This document shows positions 1-12,395 of a DNA stretch of 64,000 nt, piece by piece (position 1 is the stretch's first letter; each line of letters begins with the position of its first letter). The translations under genes and the position numbers were made by a program. Location: positions 1 to 64,000 of the forward strand of contig NJFT01000113.1 of the NCBI GenBank assembly GCA_002221725.1, in the 5' to 3' direction. The notes under the pieces are model-generated. The model saw only the letters and a program-made list of their open reading frames with translations. It had not been told where the DNA came from and ran no database searches. This stretch comes from Scedosporium boydii. Taxonomy: Eukaryota; Ascomycota; Sordariomycetes; Microascales; Microascaceae.

Positions 1-3000
1 TATAATATTGAATAATACTAAATTTTATTTAACTAGAAGTGTAATTATTTGTACGGATGGTGTGTGTATATAGAGGGGTCAAGGTCGAAAAATTTCAAAA
101 GTTACAAAATCGCTACAGGCTTCCGTACCCGAGGTGGTCAGTGGAAGCGACTTGGTTGGGCCGGCCCATTCAGCGCACCGGAATCCTATTTTAAGGACGG
201 AAGCTGATAATAATGCGGACAATGAAGGAAACCCACATCTGCCAGCGTTACATTTGGAACCATGGAAGCGGCAGCCATTTCTTGGCAGGAAGTTCATGAT
301 CTTATTTGACGCCTTGCGGCCTGAGGCAATAAGAGATCATTGACACAAACCCTCCAGTCGAGGTCATTTGGTGACAGCCGGTAAGAGCGGAAGGCAAAAA
401 GACACCAAAGAGCCAATAATATGCCGTTACATCAGGTGGGCGGGGTCAGACCTTCTTACCCAAAACGGTTAAGAGGTGGGTCATTTTACGTCTATTTATT
501 GGTCAGTTTCAGAAGTACACAGTGTTCAATTTAACATAATCGCGTCTTGACGCGTCCAGAGCGCGTTGCATTTCCAGGGTCGTCGTGAGACGTCACAATG
601 GTCATGGTCATGGACATTTCCCCCACCCACTTCGATTTCAACCTGTTTTCTCGCTTTACTTTTTGGTTCTTACTCGGAGTATTACCTCTGTCCCTGTCGC
701 CAATCACGAATGAGGGCGGCATCATGATGCTGGAACGAAGCTGGTAACCCCCCCAAATTACTTGCAGTTGAAACAAAATCAAAGCGCAGACTGCCCAAAT
801 CTTATCGGGATGCAGCGGCAGATATCTAGTCGCTACCAGAACTTGTCATGTTCCATGATGACGATGATGACCACGGACCATGGCAAGAGGCAAGAAGTGG
901 TCATCATGCAACACAAGAATCGTGGGGGCTCAACACCGATGAAAAACCAGAGATCCGATCTGTGGACGGCTCAGATCATAAGGGTTTACACAGGTACTAG
1001 ATTCCTTCGTAGCTCCACTCACATTCTGCATCCAGCTTCTTAGTGTCGGATGAAGAGGTCAATCTCGAATGATTTACTTCGTAAGGGCAAGCCAAAACTT
1101 AGCGGGAGAAGCGGGCTCGGTTTTATTAGAGGAACAGTACTAAATTAGTGCATGCCCTGGGACTGTCGCCGAGGAGTAAAGTGTATACTATTCTTTCCGC
1201 TTCGGGATCTTGAGGATTAAGAAGTACAGACTGACCCTGAAGATTGCACGATGTTGCTGCTGGATGCACGGGGGTCATCTGACCATCCGGGCTGGGCCAA
1301 ATGAAGATAATGCAGTCGGAGACGTGCGGGAAATGAGTTGTGCGGTTGGGTGACCATCTAAATTATCACGACTTCTCAAAAGGAACGCTAACTGAGAGAA
1401 GACATCTACATACCCCCTCCAAATCAATCTCTTCACGGCTCTGGCGGAAAGGGAGGGTCAACTGACGATTTGAGCCTTCACTCCATCACACCGACCACTT
1501 CCGGAAACGTTGTATTCCCCGCCGGACCCGAAAGAGAGTCGCTAGTTGAGACACCAGACCGTTCGTGGCCGGTCCAATGTGATAATCCACGCCCGAGTGA
1601 AAATCCATAGTTCATTTACAAAGTACCGGAAAAGATGCCAGAACCTGGATGGGCTCGAAGCTAGACGCGGGAAGAAATCAATGATAAGACACGGGTTTGG
1701 TTTTTCGGGCTCCCTCGAGAGTCTAGACGAAGCCCCCTTGCGTATCGTATCGACGAAAATGTTTGACCAGCCGGCCGCCTCGAGTCTCATTAACACTCGG
1801 GGGGTTCGTACCAAGCGGGCTAGCCCTTCTACCCTCCATTAAGAAGTACGATGGCAGCCCGTACGAAGGTACATACATAGCTCTGCGAACGCCGCGGCTA
1901 AAGGAATGGGTATTAGTATGTCTCGCTTGTGTTGCGAATCGGAGACGGGGAAGGATGGCAATATTAATCCCGCGCAGAAGCATTGACAGTCAGAGGACAG
2001 GATTGTTTCCAGGAAAGGGCGGGATTCGTAGTCGTTTAACCAGGTCTTGATGTCGTATAGTTCGAGAGGAAATATATTTCAATGCCCTACTAGGCATCTC
2101 AGCCGGGCTTTTAGAACCTCGATCCGTCACTCACTCGCTCCTTACACACGTTGTGGCAGGAGTGGTCGTCATACGTGAGTTCCATTCGGCGCATTTGTCG
2201 ACACGGAGACACGACAAGAGAATTACAATTACACGAAAGGATAAAATAGAAGAAGTGCCTTGGTCAGAGCGACACGGGCCCAAAGATAAGCAACCGATGG
2301 AGCGTGAATAGCTTTTGCCGCTTTTTCACCCCGCTTCGCCCAGCAGTGAACCATAGGCGGGATCTCTGAGCTGAGACACGGAATGGTTCTGGCGATGAGC
2401 CTTCACGCCTCGGTCGAGATCCAAATACATTGTCTAGACTAGCGTCCGAAGGAGGACAGATGGGAAAAGGGGTCCGTCTGATCGAGGCCCTTGCATTTGT
2501 CTGTCTTGGAGTGCATCACGGAGTGCAGTGGTTGCTGCAAGAGGGTTACGCACAGAGTCATCCCTCCATCATGGGACTCGTGAGTGATGATCGGGAGAGG
2601 GAATAATGGGGAGGGGAGAGGGGCAATGTGTGGACATTGTCGAGGTCGAGGCTAGTCATTAACCATACATCAACAAACGAACTGCAACAGCGGGGCCGCG
2701 TCTAGGACATACAGGTGCGCTACTGCAGGAGGAGAGGCGGAGGAGGAGGGACATTTGGAGTGAGTAATGGAATGGCAACGGACGGCATTGGGAGAGAGCA
2801 CAGGTCAAGCGCTCGCACAGCAAAGGTGAGGACGGGCGAGAGATACCGCAAAGCCAGGTCTCGAGTACATTGACGATCAAAGGCGGCATCCCGCCATCCG
2901 CGTGGAACACGGTTGAGACACTCCAGCTTGGGCAACTTGGTGGTCGATGGACTGTACCGCGAACCTGCTCTTTAAGTACGAAGTAGATTAACTGCACATC

Positions 3001-4294
3001 AATATAGGTACGACATGCATCTGGTGAACCGGGCTTGGCTGCCACATTCCCACCCCACTTTCGCCCTGCTGCTCGTCCATCGTCAATACTCGACACTCGA
3101 TGCTCGATTCCACCCACACTAGAGCGGAGTTCCTTCTCTCCCCCCCGCCTTTAAGTTGCTTGCTTCCGCCATCTTGAATGCCATCATGTACGTGGGAAAT
3201 CCTAGCATGGGTTCGTGAGGTTCTCTTGATTGCTCGGGATAAGAAATTCCAGCAGCGCTCAGACAAGATGCCGCTGCCGCTGCCACAAATCGAGTTCCCA
3301 GCGAGCCAGAGGAAGAGTCGCGAAGCACGGAGCATCAAGCTGCATTCACTGATGCATCCATCGATGGCATGCATTACACTTAGTATTTGACTGCAAGACT
3401 CGCAGACCACCTTTGTGCCCTCCCACAAACGGGAAGATTGGAATTCGAGTTTCATACCCTCCAGTCCTCCACTCATTTACTCACGCAGAGAGAGTGTGCC
3501 TCGTTCCGGGTTGTGCTCCCACCCTTGACACACCCTCCACTGCCCACTTCCCACTGTCCTCCTCCTGCTCTCTTCCTCGCACTTGCTCCCACTTGTACAC
3601 TACATCGTGCCCTCGTCATCCCGTCATAATCTGTATAAAGTGTGTCTGGTTCTTTGTACTTTCACGAAGTACAGTGCACCATTGCACTGATACGCTACAC
3701 TATCCTCGTCCACCTGCCCACCTCGCGCTGCAACCACCCCCTGTCGCGTACCCATTAAAGTCCATTCCCCCTCCATCTGCTGCACGACTTCAATCGTACC
3801 CTGGTCATTCCTGGCTTGCCTCAACGTGCTGTTTCCTGAATCTTGGGTGCCATTCTCTTTTCTCCCCTCCCGCTGGTCCTGGCGCTCTCCGCTGTCAAAT
3901 ATCCCACTGGCGCCAACCCTCTCCCCCACCATCCTCGATCTATTCTGTTAATCTTCCCACTTACGCTACACCGCCATATCACCAGATCGCCGTGCCCAAC
4001 CGGCCCTCTGAGACACGCCTGCCACTCTATCGCAAGTCGAAAATCCCTGTTCGCTGCTACTAGATATTGACGCCGTGCTCTTCCGTTGAGCGACACAAAA
4101 TCAAACCACAAAAATTCTCGCTCCATTTGCGCAGCGCAATTTGAAGTCGTATCAGGTCTCGTCGCATCACGGTCGCAAAAATTGGCCACACCAACGCTCC
4201 AGTCGCAATCGCAATCGTACCACGCTTCTAATCCCTCAAAGCTAAAAGACTTCCCATTACAAATTCCTATTAAACCCTGCCGCGATCTGCGAAC
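1..4294. other. Gene-free left flank and leader of the Myb-like gene
   Basis: No open frame here looks like a protein I know, and the longer ones (2659-3117 minus, 3413-4063 plus) are low-complexity. Bases 1-60 are AT-rich. From about 3400 to 4290 the plus strand becomes very pyrimidine-rich (C/T tracts), as in promoters and leaders of filamentous fungal genes, so it probably serves the gene starting at 4295. TACTTCGTA occurs at 1075-1083 and TACGAAGTA at 2977-2985. A decayed transposon in the first 2.5 kb cannot be excluded by eye. Confidence 0.5.
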
Positions 4295-5131
4295 ATGTTG
4301 TTACCCTCTGCGCTTCAATGCGACTCGTCGCAAACCGCGACAACTCGTCTCCAAGCCGCCCTCTTCGCTTCACCTCCCGCGAGCCCACCAACCGTCACGG
4401 CACAAAACGCCTTCGGCAACATAGTCAACACGTGTCGCTCTCTACAAGCCCTTATTGCGACGCCGACTGCTACCACTACCGCCTCGCCTCCTCCAGCACA
4501 TCAACTTCCCACGCCGCCCATGTCGTACGCCGAACCTCCTCCGCTAAAACTCCGCTTGCGCCCTCGCGCGAAGCCCGAGGGTTCCTCCGAATATGCTCTC
4601 CCTCGAAAGCGAATTGTGAAGCGCCAAGCGCCGCGCGGCGTGAATAAGAGGAGGCGCGCTTTAGACGACGACATGGGCAGGGATGACGTTGACGAGAATG
4701 ATGATATTGAGAGCGACCTTGAAATCTCAGCGGAGGCTGGAGACGATGCCGAAGCCCTACCTCCTGCGCCTCAGACCCCTAAACGCGCCAGGTTAGCCCC
4801 GGAAGCCATGCCTCTCGGCCTCGGTAGGTCTGATTACCACGATCTACACCTCAGGCAATTAGAGTCCAACCAAAGTCTGGGCATCAACCAGGACCAGGAC
4901 CTGCCGACTCAAGAACACGATGAGTGGACAACCGAGGACGACCGGATATTGGTCGAGCTGGTGTTGGAGAAGCTAAAGCTGACCAAGTCGGACTGGCAGG
5001 ACTGCGCTCGGAGTCTGGGGAAGGATCGTCACAGCGTCGGGCGCAGGTGGAGGAGCCTGATGATCAACGGCGATGTTGGCCTCAAGACGAGAAGCAGTAG
5101 GCGAGCTAAGTTGCACTCTACTTGGAGGTAG
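4295..5131 (+). CDS. Myb/SANT-like DNA-binding protein, uncharacterised
   Basis: A single-exon frame of 278 residues opening at ATG 4295. The first ~75 residues are Ser/Thr/Pro/Ala-rich. Residues ~80-125 are basic (many Arg/Lys, possible nuclear localisation). Residues ~125-160 are acidic. Residues 210-257 (beginning EWTTEDD) form a Myb/SANT-like helix-turn-helix: an acidic start, conserved Trp residues in DW and RRW, and a basic recognition helix (GKDRHSVGRRW). It ends in a short basic tail. This points to a nuclear DNA- or chromatin-binding protein, but I cannot name an orthologue or a target. An internal Met (MSYAEPPP) could be the real start, since the region before it is low-complexity. 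The domain call is fairly secure, the function unknown. Confidence 0.72.
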   Translation: MLLPSALQCDSSQTATTRLQAALFASPPASPPTVTAQNAFGNIVNTCRSLQALIATPTATTTASPPPAHQLPTPPMSYAEPPPLKLRLRPRAKPEGSSEYALPRKRIVKRQAPRGVNKRRRALDDDMGRDDVDENDDIESDLEISAEAGDDAEALPPAPQTPKRARLAPEAMPLGLGRSDYHDLHLRQLESNQSLGINQDQDLPTQEHDEWTTEDDRILVELVLEKLKLTKSDWQDCARSLGKDRHSVGRRWRSLMINGDVGLKTRSSRRAKLHSTWR

Positions 5132-7520
5132 TTAACAGCCACATATCGTTACAACCCTTCGTTACTTCGTTTCTTGCTTGTATACTAGCTTATTGGGTTT
5201 GGAGGGGCTCTTGAAGTTTCCCCGTGTATTATCTTCTGGGCATCTAGGGGTTTTGGCGTTGGGTTTGCAATGCTTTCCGCCCGCCTACACTAGGGGGTGA
5301 CGTGCAATGGGGGGTTTGGTAGTCTTTCGTTCCATTCAGTTTTCCTTACTGATTTCAGTTTACATACAAATGATATCCTTTTATTTCAAAGCATCCTCTA
5401 TCATTGAGGACTCGACCCAGTTGCTCGGATTCACCTGAACTGGGGAAAAAGTTTCAAAAAATATGCGTCCGTCCCAAACGAGAACGTCTTTGCCCTCTGC
5501 GCACCCTTACTTCGTATATTTTTACAGATGCCATGTCGCAGCAGGGGGGTTCTGGTCCCAGAACGGGGCGGGAAACTGGTCCCATCAGATCTCCCCTTTC
5601 AAAGACCCTGACCCTCACCGCAACCATGACGAAGCAGGGCCTGGACCCCTGATGTCAATGCTCCGCTTTGCATAAAGTAGGACTCACTTGACCCTCCATC
5701 AATATTTAAGACCAAGAACTTCAGCATTGCTGCAGAGGAACTAGTGAGAACGGTCCGAGCTCCGGTCTTGGGTCCGGGACCTAAACTCTGCATGGTCCGA
5801 GGGCCCTCCATATAACCATAGTGTACCTTTGTGTGAATGTTGCAGGATGATCCAAGGGGGTTGCGGCTCTAAGGATGTTTCGTGGGGTATTATGGATCAA
5901 CTTGATTAGTATCAAGGTTGCTAGTTTCACTTGATCGACCCGGCTTTCGTCTATTAGTTTGACTTAAACCGTCTGCCGAGTGAGTAGCGTGAAGAGATCT
6001 CCGCCATATCCAAGCCAACCTAGCCCTCTTCGTATGGGAGAACAAAATCATCGGTATGTGTGACGTTCAGCCCCGGTTGCGTCCGTCGGCGGGTTTCGAT
6101 TATCTAGAAGCGGCCGGGGTGTTCCGTCACCGGGCAGGCCAGCATCCGACAGCCCACAACTTCCTTGAGTGCCACGTATTGTCGCGGAACCACATGCCGG
6201 TTACCAGTCCTAGTTGCATACCGCAAACTCATAATTAACATCCGATTCTGGTTCTTCGGAAGGATGAGCTCCAGTGCTGGAGATACTGGGCGAGTCTCTT
6301 CTACGGCTCCCCAAGCCTCAGTTGGTAGTCGACGATGATTACTCAATGCAACCCGAGCTCATAAATTCAGGTAGGTTTCTCAATTTATGAATTGGGTTCC
6401 CCTGCCTTCTTCACTCAGAGAGTTTATAGACCCTCTAGCTTGCTACGAGATGCCTACGCCGCTGCGGAGGTATCCCCACGCACATGCAGCCGTGAGGGAC
6501 ATCCAACATTCAATATCGAGGACAACCTGCGACGAAAACATTGGGGGCCCATATCAGGCCAAATCGAAAGGAGCTTCATTTCGGTGCTCGACATTGGCGG
6601 TGAAGACGCAACATTGATCAATTAGCTTTCCCTTGGCGACGCTACAGGATGGGAGGAGCTGTTAAGCTCCTCCTCAGCTCGGTATGTTCGGATGAAAGGG
6701 ACTCGATGGGTTGGTTCTAACAACCTTTCTGATATCAAGCTTCGAATGGGGCTTGGCTTTCCTTCCAGTTGCATTGATGCCGTACTTCACAAATAGTTTC
6801 TAGACTTGTTGCTTTTTTTTAAGCTTCATCGAAGAGAATGGAAATGTGTATAGACAGACATTGAGGACCCTAAGATCTAATCGTTAGCATCGCAATCCCG
6901 AACCAGTCCAGAACATGTCTCTACCCACTCTAGCTGCCCTGAACCTGTGATGGGGATAATTTGTATAGAGCTGGGTTTAACTCTGTTGTTAAATTATACA
7001 CAAGCTTGGTCTTGGGCACAATGCAAGATCTGAACTGGCTGAACTGGCTACAAATGGAGGTATGCATAGAACAAAACGAGGCAGACAAGACAAGAAGCAA
7101 ATATTAATTGCAATCCATTCTCCGTCTTCCTGTCCTGGAAATGTCAATCGCAGCGTGGGATATGGGCGATGAAAATGGAGGGATGAGATCATGACGTCGA
7201 TGGATTGTCTACTTTGACATCTACATACATCCCCTCCAGCACATTTAGTTTACACACAAATTTCATCCCTTCAAGCTCTCCTTAAGCATAAATCATCGAC
7301 CTGCAGTCTTCTACCAAGCTCACAAAATCCTACCTACCTACAATCCATCCTAGTCAAGCTGGAATTGATCCACCAACAACTGCATTTCCACCCTCACGCG
7401 AAGCAAACAGCTCTCAGCTTCGATACAGCTCTACCTATACATCCTTCAACCCCACCTTCGGCAAGCTCAAGCTACCCCTCACTCAACCACCACCCCTCCC
7501 TCCCCCCCTTGGCCATCACC
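5132..7520. other. Intergenic region, Myb-like to FolB gene
   Basis: About 2.4 kb without a recognisable gene. TACTTCGTA lies at 5508-5516 and an imperfect copy (TACTTCGTT) near 5150. The last 150 bases are C-rich and T-poor, as expected for a leader ahead of the ATG at 7521. Confidence 0.55.
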
Positions 7521-8517
7521 ATGCCGCCGACCCTCACCAGCACCTGGGCCGTAAAAGCCAAAGCAGGCGAACCCCACGCCCTCATTCGCATACGCAACCT
7601 CCAATCCACCGCCCGCATCGGCGTCGACGCCTGGGGTCGCCCGAACAAACCCCAGCCCATCCTCGTCTCCGTCGAAGTCTCCCTCGCCCGACCCTTCGCC
7701 GAGTCCTCGTCCACCGACAAGGTTGAAACCGACACCGTGCACTATGGCCGTCTGAGCAAGGCTGTCCTTGCCACCCTCCGCGAGGTGGACACCGCCGCCG
7801 CTGCAGGTGATGGCGCTGCTGTCTCGCTGCGCCGCCTGCTGGATATTATCTGGTGGGAGCTCGCGAGTGTTGGCGTCGATGGGTCACCGGCGCCAGGGGC
7901 CGTGGATGTTGAGAAGGCGTTTTTGAACCTTTCTGGCGTTAGGTACTTGAGCGTTACACTTCACTTGCCCAAGGCGACCTTGTCTGGTGGAGGTGTGAGC
8001 TTGACGGGTACTTCTCTTTTCGAGATGGGACCTCTCGGACCTGAGGTGGACTTGTATGGAGTGTGCTTGCAACTTCACAAGTTACAGGTGCCTACGTTGA
8101 TAGGCATTAACACCAATGAGAGGGAAGCGAAGCAGCTAGTCATTGCGGATGTCAAGATTGACAAATTTATTGAGACTACCGACGTCTATCCGGCATTGGA
8201 GAAAGCTATCCACAAGGCAGGTCACCTCCATCGCCTCCCATCCATCCCCGCGAGAGTGCTATGTTTGTGCGTGCACCGGATGTACTGACTAACGTCCCTG
8301 AACCCTCTAGAACATGTCGAGTTCATCCTTCGGTACCCTTGAGGCCCTAGCTGTGGATTTAGTTTCGTCAATAAACGCTACGAGAAGCGACGCACCGAGA
8401 GAGCCCTCGTTGCCGGATGCATGGCAAGTCAAGATTCAGCTTGAAAAGCCCGTTGCTGTACCCCTTGCAGAAGGTGCAGGGATCGAGTTTCTGTCAACCC
8501 CATTCGCACAATCGTGA
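7521..8517 (+). CDS. Tandem FolB (dihydroneopterin aldolase-like) domain protein
   Basis: Exons 7521-8216 and 8311-8517 give 300 residues. The start is the ATG in context CACCATG; the frame is open upstream but has no earlier ATG. Two FolB-type repeats are visible: residues ~5-115 (IRNLQSTARIGVDAWGR) and ~175-290 (LHKLQVPTLIGINTNEREAKQ, then SSFGTLEALA). FolB proteins are dihydroneopterin aldolases or epimerases of folate and pterin metabolism. Fungi usually carry their folate enzyme activity in the multidomain FOL1 protein, so the role of this stand-alone version is open. The intron appears to begin with GC rather than GT (AAG|GCAGGT, branch TGACTAAC, acceptor CTCTAG), because this restores frame and keeps the family alignment. 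The gene converges with the next one, with 16 bases between stop codons. Confidence 0.78.
8217..8310 (+). other. Probable GC-AG intron of the FolB gene
   Basis: The canonical GT at 8221 would leave phase 1 and run into a stop nine codons after the acceptor. Using GC at 8217 gives phase 0 and continues directly into SSSSFGTLEALA, the conserved second-repeat motif. A GT at 8256 is also phase 0 but would add 13 residues and leave a 55-base intron. The acceptor CTCTAG and the branch sequence TGACTAAC about 20 bases before it are clear. Confidence 0.6.
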
Positions 8518-8533
8518 AGCACTTGCTGACGAT

Positions 8534-9332
8534 TCATGCGACGGCGGGATGGGAGTCGTTCGGGATTTCAACGTTGGCCATGATTCTCCTAGAATATGGA
8601 ATGTCCCCGTTCGTAATCCCCTTGACGAACTCCATGTCAGGGTCAAAGAGCATCACATGGAAATGCTCGACGGTTCGAACCGACTTGAGGCTGTTCCAGT
8701 TGCGGAACCACAACACCTAGTGAAGAGCTCCAGGTTAGAAAAGTGAAAACACGTGTGCGATTGGGAAAATAGCAGAAGCAAGAAAGAAAGATGGTTCGTA
8801 CTTGATCCGCAGGGACTTTAGTTCGGAAAGTCTTATTCACGTATTCGTCGATGGCAACCCTCTCCTCAGCCGTAAGGTCTCCAGTCTCAGGATCCTCCCG
8901 TAGCGGAAACTTGGTCCACACCAAAAGGTGGACGATGCGCGGGTCAACGCCATAAGGCCAGTCATTGTACAGAATCTTAATATCATCGCTGCACTCGAAC
9001 GGGGCGCCCTTTGGCTCCAGAGGCAAGCTCCACCCGAGCCTCTTCTCGAGAAGAAAGTTCGTGACACTTCCGTAGTCCTGCTTGAGTTTCCAAGTAAAAG
9101 CATGGTATCGGCGCAAGTCCGAGGGAAGGCGGCGGAGATAGTCGATCCGATTGGCCGCGACCTCCATCAACACCTCCTCCCAGGTCATGATGGAGAATTC
9201 GGAGTCGGGTATGTTGAGAATCTCCAGGTCCCGGGCCTTCATGTTTTGCAGGTATTCGGGGCACTCTTCTGTCCGCTCCTCTTCCGGAACGCCGATCTGC
9301 CAGTATGGGAGATTCTTCGTGTCGTTAGCCAT
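8534..9332 (-). CDS. DUF3605 protein (N-acetylglucosamine-induced protein 1-like)
   Basis: Exons 9332-8802 and 8716-8534 (minus) give 237 residues; the 85-base intron is GTACGA...CACTAG with branch CTAAC, phase 0. The start is the first ATG in the frame (MANDTKNLPYW). The protein has the DUF3605 signature: a Trp/Pro-rich N-terminus, a block around WPYGVDPRIVHLLVWTKFPL, then WFRNWNSLKSVRTVEHFHVM and FDPDMEFVK. Some fungal members are annotated as N-acetylglucosamine-induced, but the biochemical role is unknown. It is predicted soluble, with no signal peptide or membrane segment. Its 3' end faces the FolB gene, so the two transcripts should overlap. Confidence 0.82.
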
Positions 9333-11664
9333 GTTGACCTTTCCCTGTGTTTGGCGTGAGAAGGGGGGATTTGGGCTTGAGGTTGGTGGGATCAACGAGA
9401 GGCTTGGCGGCGAATGAGCCCAGAGGCGTATTTATATTGGCCAAGAAGCCACTGCTGGCGTGTGAATTGATCGGAATGCGATATTGGTCTGCCATGACTT
9501 CTCAATTCAGGTCGGCGGAGGTCGAAGACTTATTATGCGATTCACACCGATACGAAGTGCTGAGCCTGCAGCTGTCACCACTCTTGCCTTCCAGATGCAT
9601 AGATAGAGAATGTATAATAATCCCGAGCGTGGCTGCACGTTTTCTCGAGATTATATAGCTGGCTTATAAATTCATACAGCAGGAGCTGCCCATAACTTTG
9701 GGAATCGTTTGCCCGCGCCCACTTCTTTCCTCCCTTTGATGCTGCATTGATCCTTCCCTCACTCATTTGTTGACTAGATTGTGACGATCCTGGGCCTTTC
9801 TCTCAAGCTCCCCCCCTTCGAACCTTCCACACATTGTTTTATTCTCTAAAACATCTTCATAGTTATTCTCTCCGAGCCGGATCCGGTGCGACTCAATTGA
9901 GGTGACACACTGTTTGGGTTGTTTCCCAGACGGCGCAGGTGAATATTGACTATCGTGAGATCCTGTTCATTGGGGTTAGTAGGATTGACGCGTAAGTCGG
10001 GACTTTGTCGCCCACCGCCCGCTGGGTCTCCTAAAATGACGGGACATGGGTTCGGCCGGCTCAGGTCAGTCATGAGGAAGGAGTGAGATTTATATGTAGT
10101 ATCGACGCCCCTGCTCGGCAGTCTCGATTGCGGCTGTGTCGTTGAAAACACAGGTGTTCCTCACTTTTATAATGAAATTAATTTTAGGGCAGCTCCAATG
10201 GGACGAAAATTGTACGAAAAAGGTCACTCTTTCCAACCTGGCGGTCTGGACCCCCTTGACCTGGGGCTCTTTATCGGTCATGCTCAAACTGTTTTCAAGT
10301 GGACAAGGTCCCAAGGTCAAAGGTTAATATGCAGTTGTTCCTTTCGGTGGGAGTCGTTTCCCCACGTGGCTTGGTGTTGGCTCCCCTCGTTTCTCTGGGT
10401 GGTCTGCCCAGCCTGCTCCTGCACTTCATACGATTAGGAGGTACACTACTTCGTGTCTTACGAACCGCTGAGGCAGGAAGACTCTGAATCAGGTCCTCAC
10501 CGGGTGGGGAGACGAAAATCCGTTGCTGCCATTGAAAGTTTTACGCTAACCACCGATCATCAGGGCGCAGGGCTCTTTTTGAGAGTATATACGAAGTACA
10601 TACGAAGTAATTGATGTAGCGCCTACGATACTAGTTGCCGGAAATTGGTGAGAAACTAGGGGCTATGAAAGGGCTAGGCGTATCGTTAAAGCTGCACTAG
10701 GAAGTAGTATATTACATACCTGGATCAGTGTATTGTCCAGCCTGCGATGCGCTGTGCCGAGCTACTGCTGCACACACTATACAGCCCTCTTTTTCTCTTT
10801 TAAACTTATCTGAGATCGTTGCTGCGATGGTGGTTCACCGCCCGTTGAGCAGACGTTGCACTGCACTAGCAGAGTACAAGTAGGGGCTAGTGGAGTTCCA
10901 TGTTGATAGGTCCACGAGGTTGTGTCCTACAAAGTAGGTTAAGATGGTGGTGGGCAACAGATTGGATTCGTTTGGTCTAGATTTCTTCGTATGCTGGAAC
11001 CGGAAAAGGTAATATCTCGAGGGCTCGATTCAACACTCATTGATGCCATTGACGGGAAGGCACTGAGTCTCGAAGGCGTCATCCTGTACATAGCAGTTCA
11101 CATCTGAAATAATAAGCGCTGGCAAGAGAGGTGTCTGCGATGCTCGTGGAATCGATGTGAAGAAGGGTGAAGGTCGGATTCTGTCCCATGATTGGTTCAA
11201 CAGAAGTCTAGAAACGCCACCTGGATAATATTTCTTGATGTTGCAGTGGCAGCTGAAGTACACTAATGGCAGAGCCAAGTTCTTTGGGCGCGGATGTGGC
11301 AGGCTGGATACTGTATATGCCGACAGTCTACTTGGACAAGCGATGCTGCTAAATATGCTCGATATGACGAAAACTTTGGTTCGCTTGCGGAATTCCCCGA
11401 TGCGATGTCGTCGAAGGAAAGATAGGAACTTGAAGTTTCCTGCCCAATGCATTCGTACTTTTCGCCCCTTCGATAGTGAAGAGTGTCCAGCCTACACTGC
11501 CTGTAGGCCGCGATGCTTATCCGGCCGCCGTTGTTCGTACTCAACAAATTCGGTATGACCGCCGATTCTTCTGCCACACTGGCTCTGCTAGTGCCGGTGA
11601 TTAGGCTTTAGGGCGAGTTATCTCGACCGCGCTTCTGTGCAATCTCTTGGAGTAATTCACATAC

Positions 11665-11688
<24 letters not shown>
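11665..11688. repeat. (AT)12 microsatellite
   Basis: An uninterrupted run of alternating AT, flanked by ATAC on the left and GTATGTACGTAT on the right. It lies between genes. Confidence 0.95.
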
Positions 11689-11695
<7 letters not shown>

Positions 11696-12395
11696 CGTAT
11701 CAGCATGCCAGCATCCCTACATACATCAAGGTTGGTTGCACCCACGACAGAAAAAGCCAGCTGCTGTGGTGTAACCCGCCATTTTCGGTTCAATAAAAGT
11801 CAGTTGTAAATCTACTTTGCGCCGAGCCACATCCATTTTTGCCTCTGCGTGTTCCTCATTTGGAAGTGGGCTGCTCTGGACTCACATCCAAGGGAGCGTC
11901 TTCATCACGGTGAAACTATCGTCGATCCTTCCCGAAATATCGCATTTGGAGGGAAGAAGAGCGGGATTGTGAGCACATATACGTAGACAGACACTACTTC
12001 GTAGATTTGTTCTGCAAATGTGATTCAATGTTCACTCTTCCGGTAGAGACAACGGAGGACAGCGATGAAAACCAGAAGGCGAGAAGAGCGGTTTGGCTAG
12101 ACATGAATCACTTACCCAATCCATTGCCGGGAGGTTGTATCATGGCGCCACCTAGCCCTGTAGTAGGAGAATTGAATTGGAAAGGGTAGCTAGACAACGA
12201 GAGGAGGAATCAGTACCTCATAGTTGATATCAATGCATTACTATGTATGTTCTCGTACCCGCCTGCATGCTTCGTAGTGTAGTGTACCCGTGACTAAGTG
12301 CAATTGCAACAGCGAAGGAAAGTGTAGTCCTAGTCGATGGGACCACTTCTCATAGATACACTTGGTGTACATACTTTCCCTCCTGGATCTCTGAG

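Noticed and set aside
1..2600. Transposon remnant at the left edge
   Set aside because: No transposase, reverse transcriptase or terminal repeat could be read. It remains possible but unsupported without a repeat library.
3413..4063. 216-codon frame upstream of the Myb-like gene
   Set aside because: A pyrimidine-rich leader read as Pro/Ser/Thr/His; no domain, and its start is in a poor context.
7365..7520. Upstream extension of the FolB protein by 52 residues
   Set aside because: The extension would need a TTG start; the first ATG at 7521 has a good context and begins just before the conserved domain.
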